A stretch of 5,836 bases of DNA from Bryobacterales bacterium (GTDB lineage: Bacteria; Acidobacteriota; Terriglobia; Bryobacterales; Bryobacteraceae), in NCBI GenBank assembly GCA_025353235.1, contig JANXQZ010000374.1:1-5836 (forward strand), in the 5' to 3' direction. Shown here in pieces: positions 5,251 to 5,836 of the stretch (positions are counted from its first letter, which is position 1; each line of letters opens with the position of its first letter). The position numbers were made by a program, and so were the translations under genes. The notes under the pieces were generated by a model. That model was not told where the DNA came from and searched no databases. It saw only the letters and a list, made by a program, of their open reading frames with translations.

Positions 5251-5836
5251 ATGGACATCTTCGACGAACTCGTCCGTCTGCGGCGGCTTGGCCAGAAGTG
5301 CGCGCTTGCCACCATCGTGCAGGTGAACGGGTCTATTCCCAGCTACGAATCCGCTAAACTTCTGGTCCGCGAGGACGGATCCATGGCCGGAACCATTGGG
5401 GGCGGATGCGTGGAAGCCGAAGTCTGGACAGCAGCCCGCGAGGTGATCGACACCGAGAAACCGCGCCACCTGACTTTCAGCTTGGGGCAGGACGCCGCTT
5501 ACGACAATGGCCTCATCTGCGGCGGTCAGCTCAACGTCTTTATTGAGCCCGTAGTTCCCCAACCGCGTGCGCTCATCTTCGGTGCCGGGCACATATCGAA
5601 GAGCCTGTCCAAGATCGCCAACATGGCGGGCTTCGCAACCACGATTATTGACAATCGCGAAGCCTTCGCCAATCGCGAACGCTTTCCGGAAGCCGAAGAC
5701 ATCCACGCCGAAGAGTACGAGGATGTGTTTCCTAAGCTGCTCTCCAATGGCTCCACTTACATCATGATCGTTACCCGTGGCCATCGTGACGACATGCGTG
5801 TGTTGCGCTGGGCAGTCACGACTCGCTCGCGCTACA
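5251..5836 (+). CDS. xdhC: XdhC/CoxI family protein, N-terminal part; runs off the window end
   Basis: The first 195 codons are present and open to the last base. The N-terminal XdhC/CoxI domain is clear: ATIVQVNGSIPSYESAKLLV (20-39), then EDGSMAGTIGGGCVEAEVW (41-59), and LICGGQLNVFIEP (88-100) with C90. From about residue 105 a Rossmann-type XdhC C-terminal domain begins: RALIFGAGHIS (106-116), TIIDNRE (131-137) and MIVTRGHRDD (172-181). XdhC proteins bind molybdenum cofactor, help its sulfuration and deliver it to xanthine dehydrogenase-type enzymes; CoxI-type relatives serve CO-dehydrogenase-like enzymes. No such enzyme gene is visible here, so the partner is unknown and the symbol stands for the family. 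The start ATG 5251 fits the family N-terminus. No Shine-Dalgarno is present, while TATAAT lies 8 bases upstream, suggesting a leaderless message. Confidence 0.92.
   Translation, partial: MDIFDELVRLRRLGQKCALATIVQVNGSIPSYESAKLLVREDGSMAGTIGGGCVEAEVWTAAREVIDTEKPRHLTFSLGQDAAYDNGLICGGQLNVFIEPVVPQPRALIFGAGHISKSLSKIANMAGFATTIIDNREAFANRERFPEAEDIHAEEYEDVFPKLLSNGSTYIMIVTRGHRDDMRVLRWAVTTRSRY

Noticed and set aside
5236..5784. Minus-strand 182-codon open frame
   Set aside because: It is antisense to the clear XdhC-family coding region and shows no family motif of its own.

Overview
The window reads as a piece of a moderately GC-rich bacterial chromosome. The best guess is Acidobacteriota. This rests on the style of the proteins: an NGSF...FDWRI-type C-terminal domain next to an O-antigen-ligase-like protein, and a membrane-anchored Ig-like small protein. 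It is an inference, since no marker gene fixes the phylum. All supported genes are on the + strand.

Positions 2-3956 look like one tightly packed transcription unit of five genes. They are the 3' end of a protein with a C-terminal beta-rich domain, a polytopic O-antigen ligase/polymerase family protein (577-1701), lipoyl synthase lipA (1712-2578), a metallo-beta-lactamase-fold hydrolase (2575-3534) and a small membrane-anchored Ig-like protein (3537-3956). Junctions are a 4-bp ATGA overlap, a 10-nt gap, a 4-bp GTGA overlap and a 2-nt gap, so translational coupling is likely. The first two genes point to surface polysaccharide work. LipA is a central cofactor enzyme and has no obvious link to them.

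Positions 3957-4656 hold a type II toxin-antitoxin module: a ribbon-helix-helix-like antitoxin (4055-4312) and a MazF/PemK-type toxin (4309-4656), overlapping by ATGA. A 7-bp inverted repeat just upstream of the antitoxin ribosome binding site is a candidate autoregulatory operator.

Positions 4657-5250 contain no secure gene. The stretch starts with an AT-rich patch (42 G/C of 120 bases at 4681-4800). It then has a start-less reading frame (4765-4971) that looks like a decayed gene tail, a doubtful 66-codon reading frame (5041-5241), and a perfect 13-bp inverted repeat followed by a T run (5071-5117) that may be a terminator. This patchiness beside a toxin-antitoxin pair suggests an accessory insertion point.

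From 5251 to the window end is the N-terminal part (195 codons) of an XdhC/CoxI family protein, a maturation factor for molybdenum hydroxylases. Its ATG lies only 8 nt after a perfect TATAAT, which suggests a leaderless transcript.

No RNA gene, CRISPR array or insertion sequence was recognised. Apart from the oddities in 4657-5250, the gene content belongs to known families; I see no strong case for a wholly new system.
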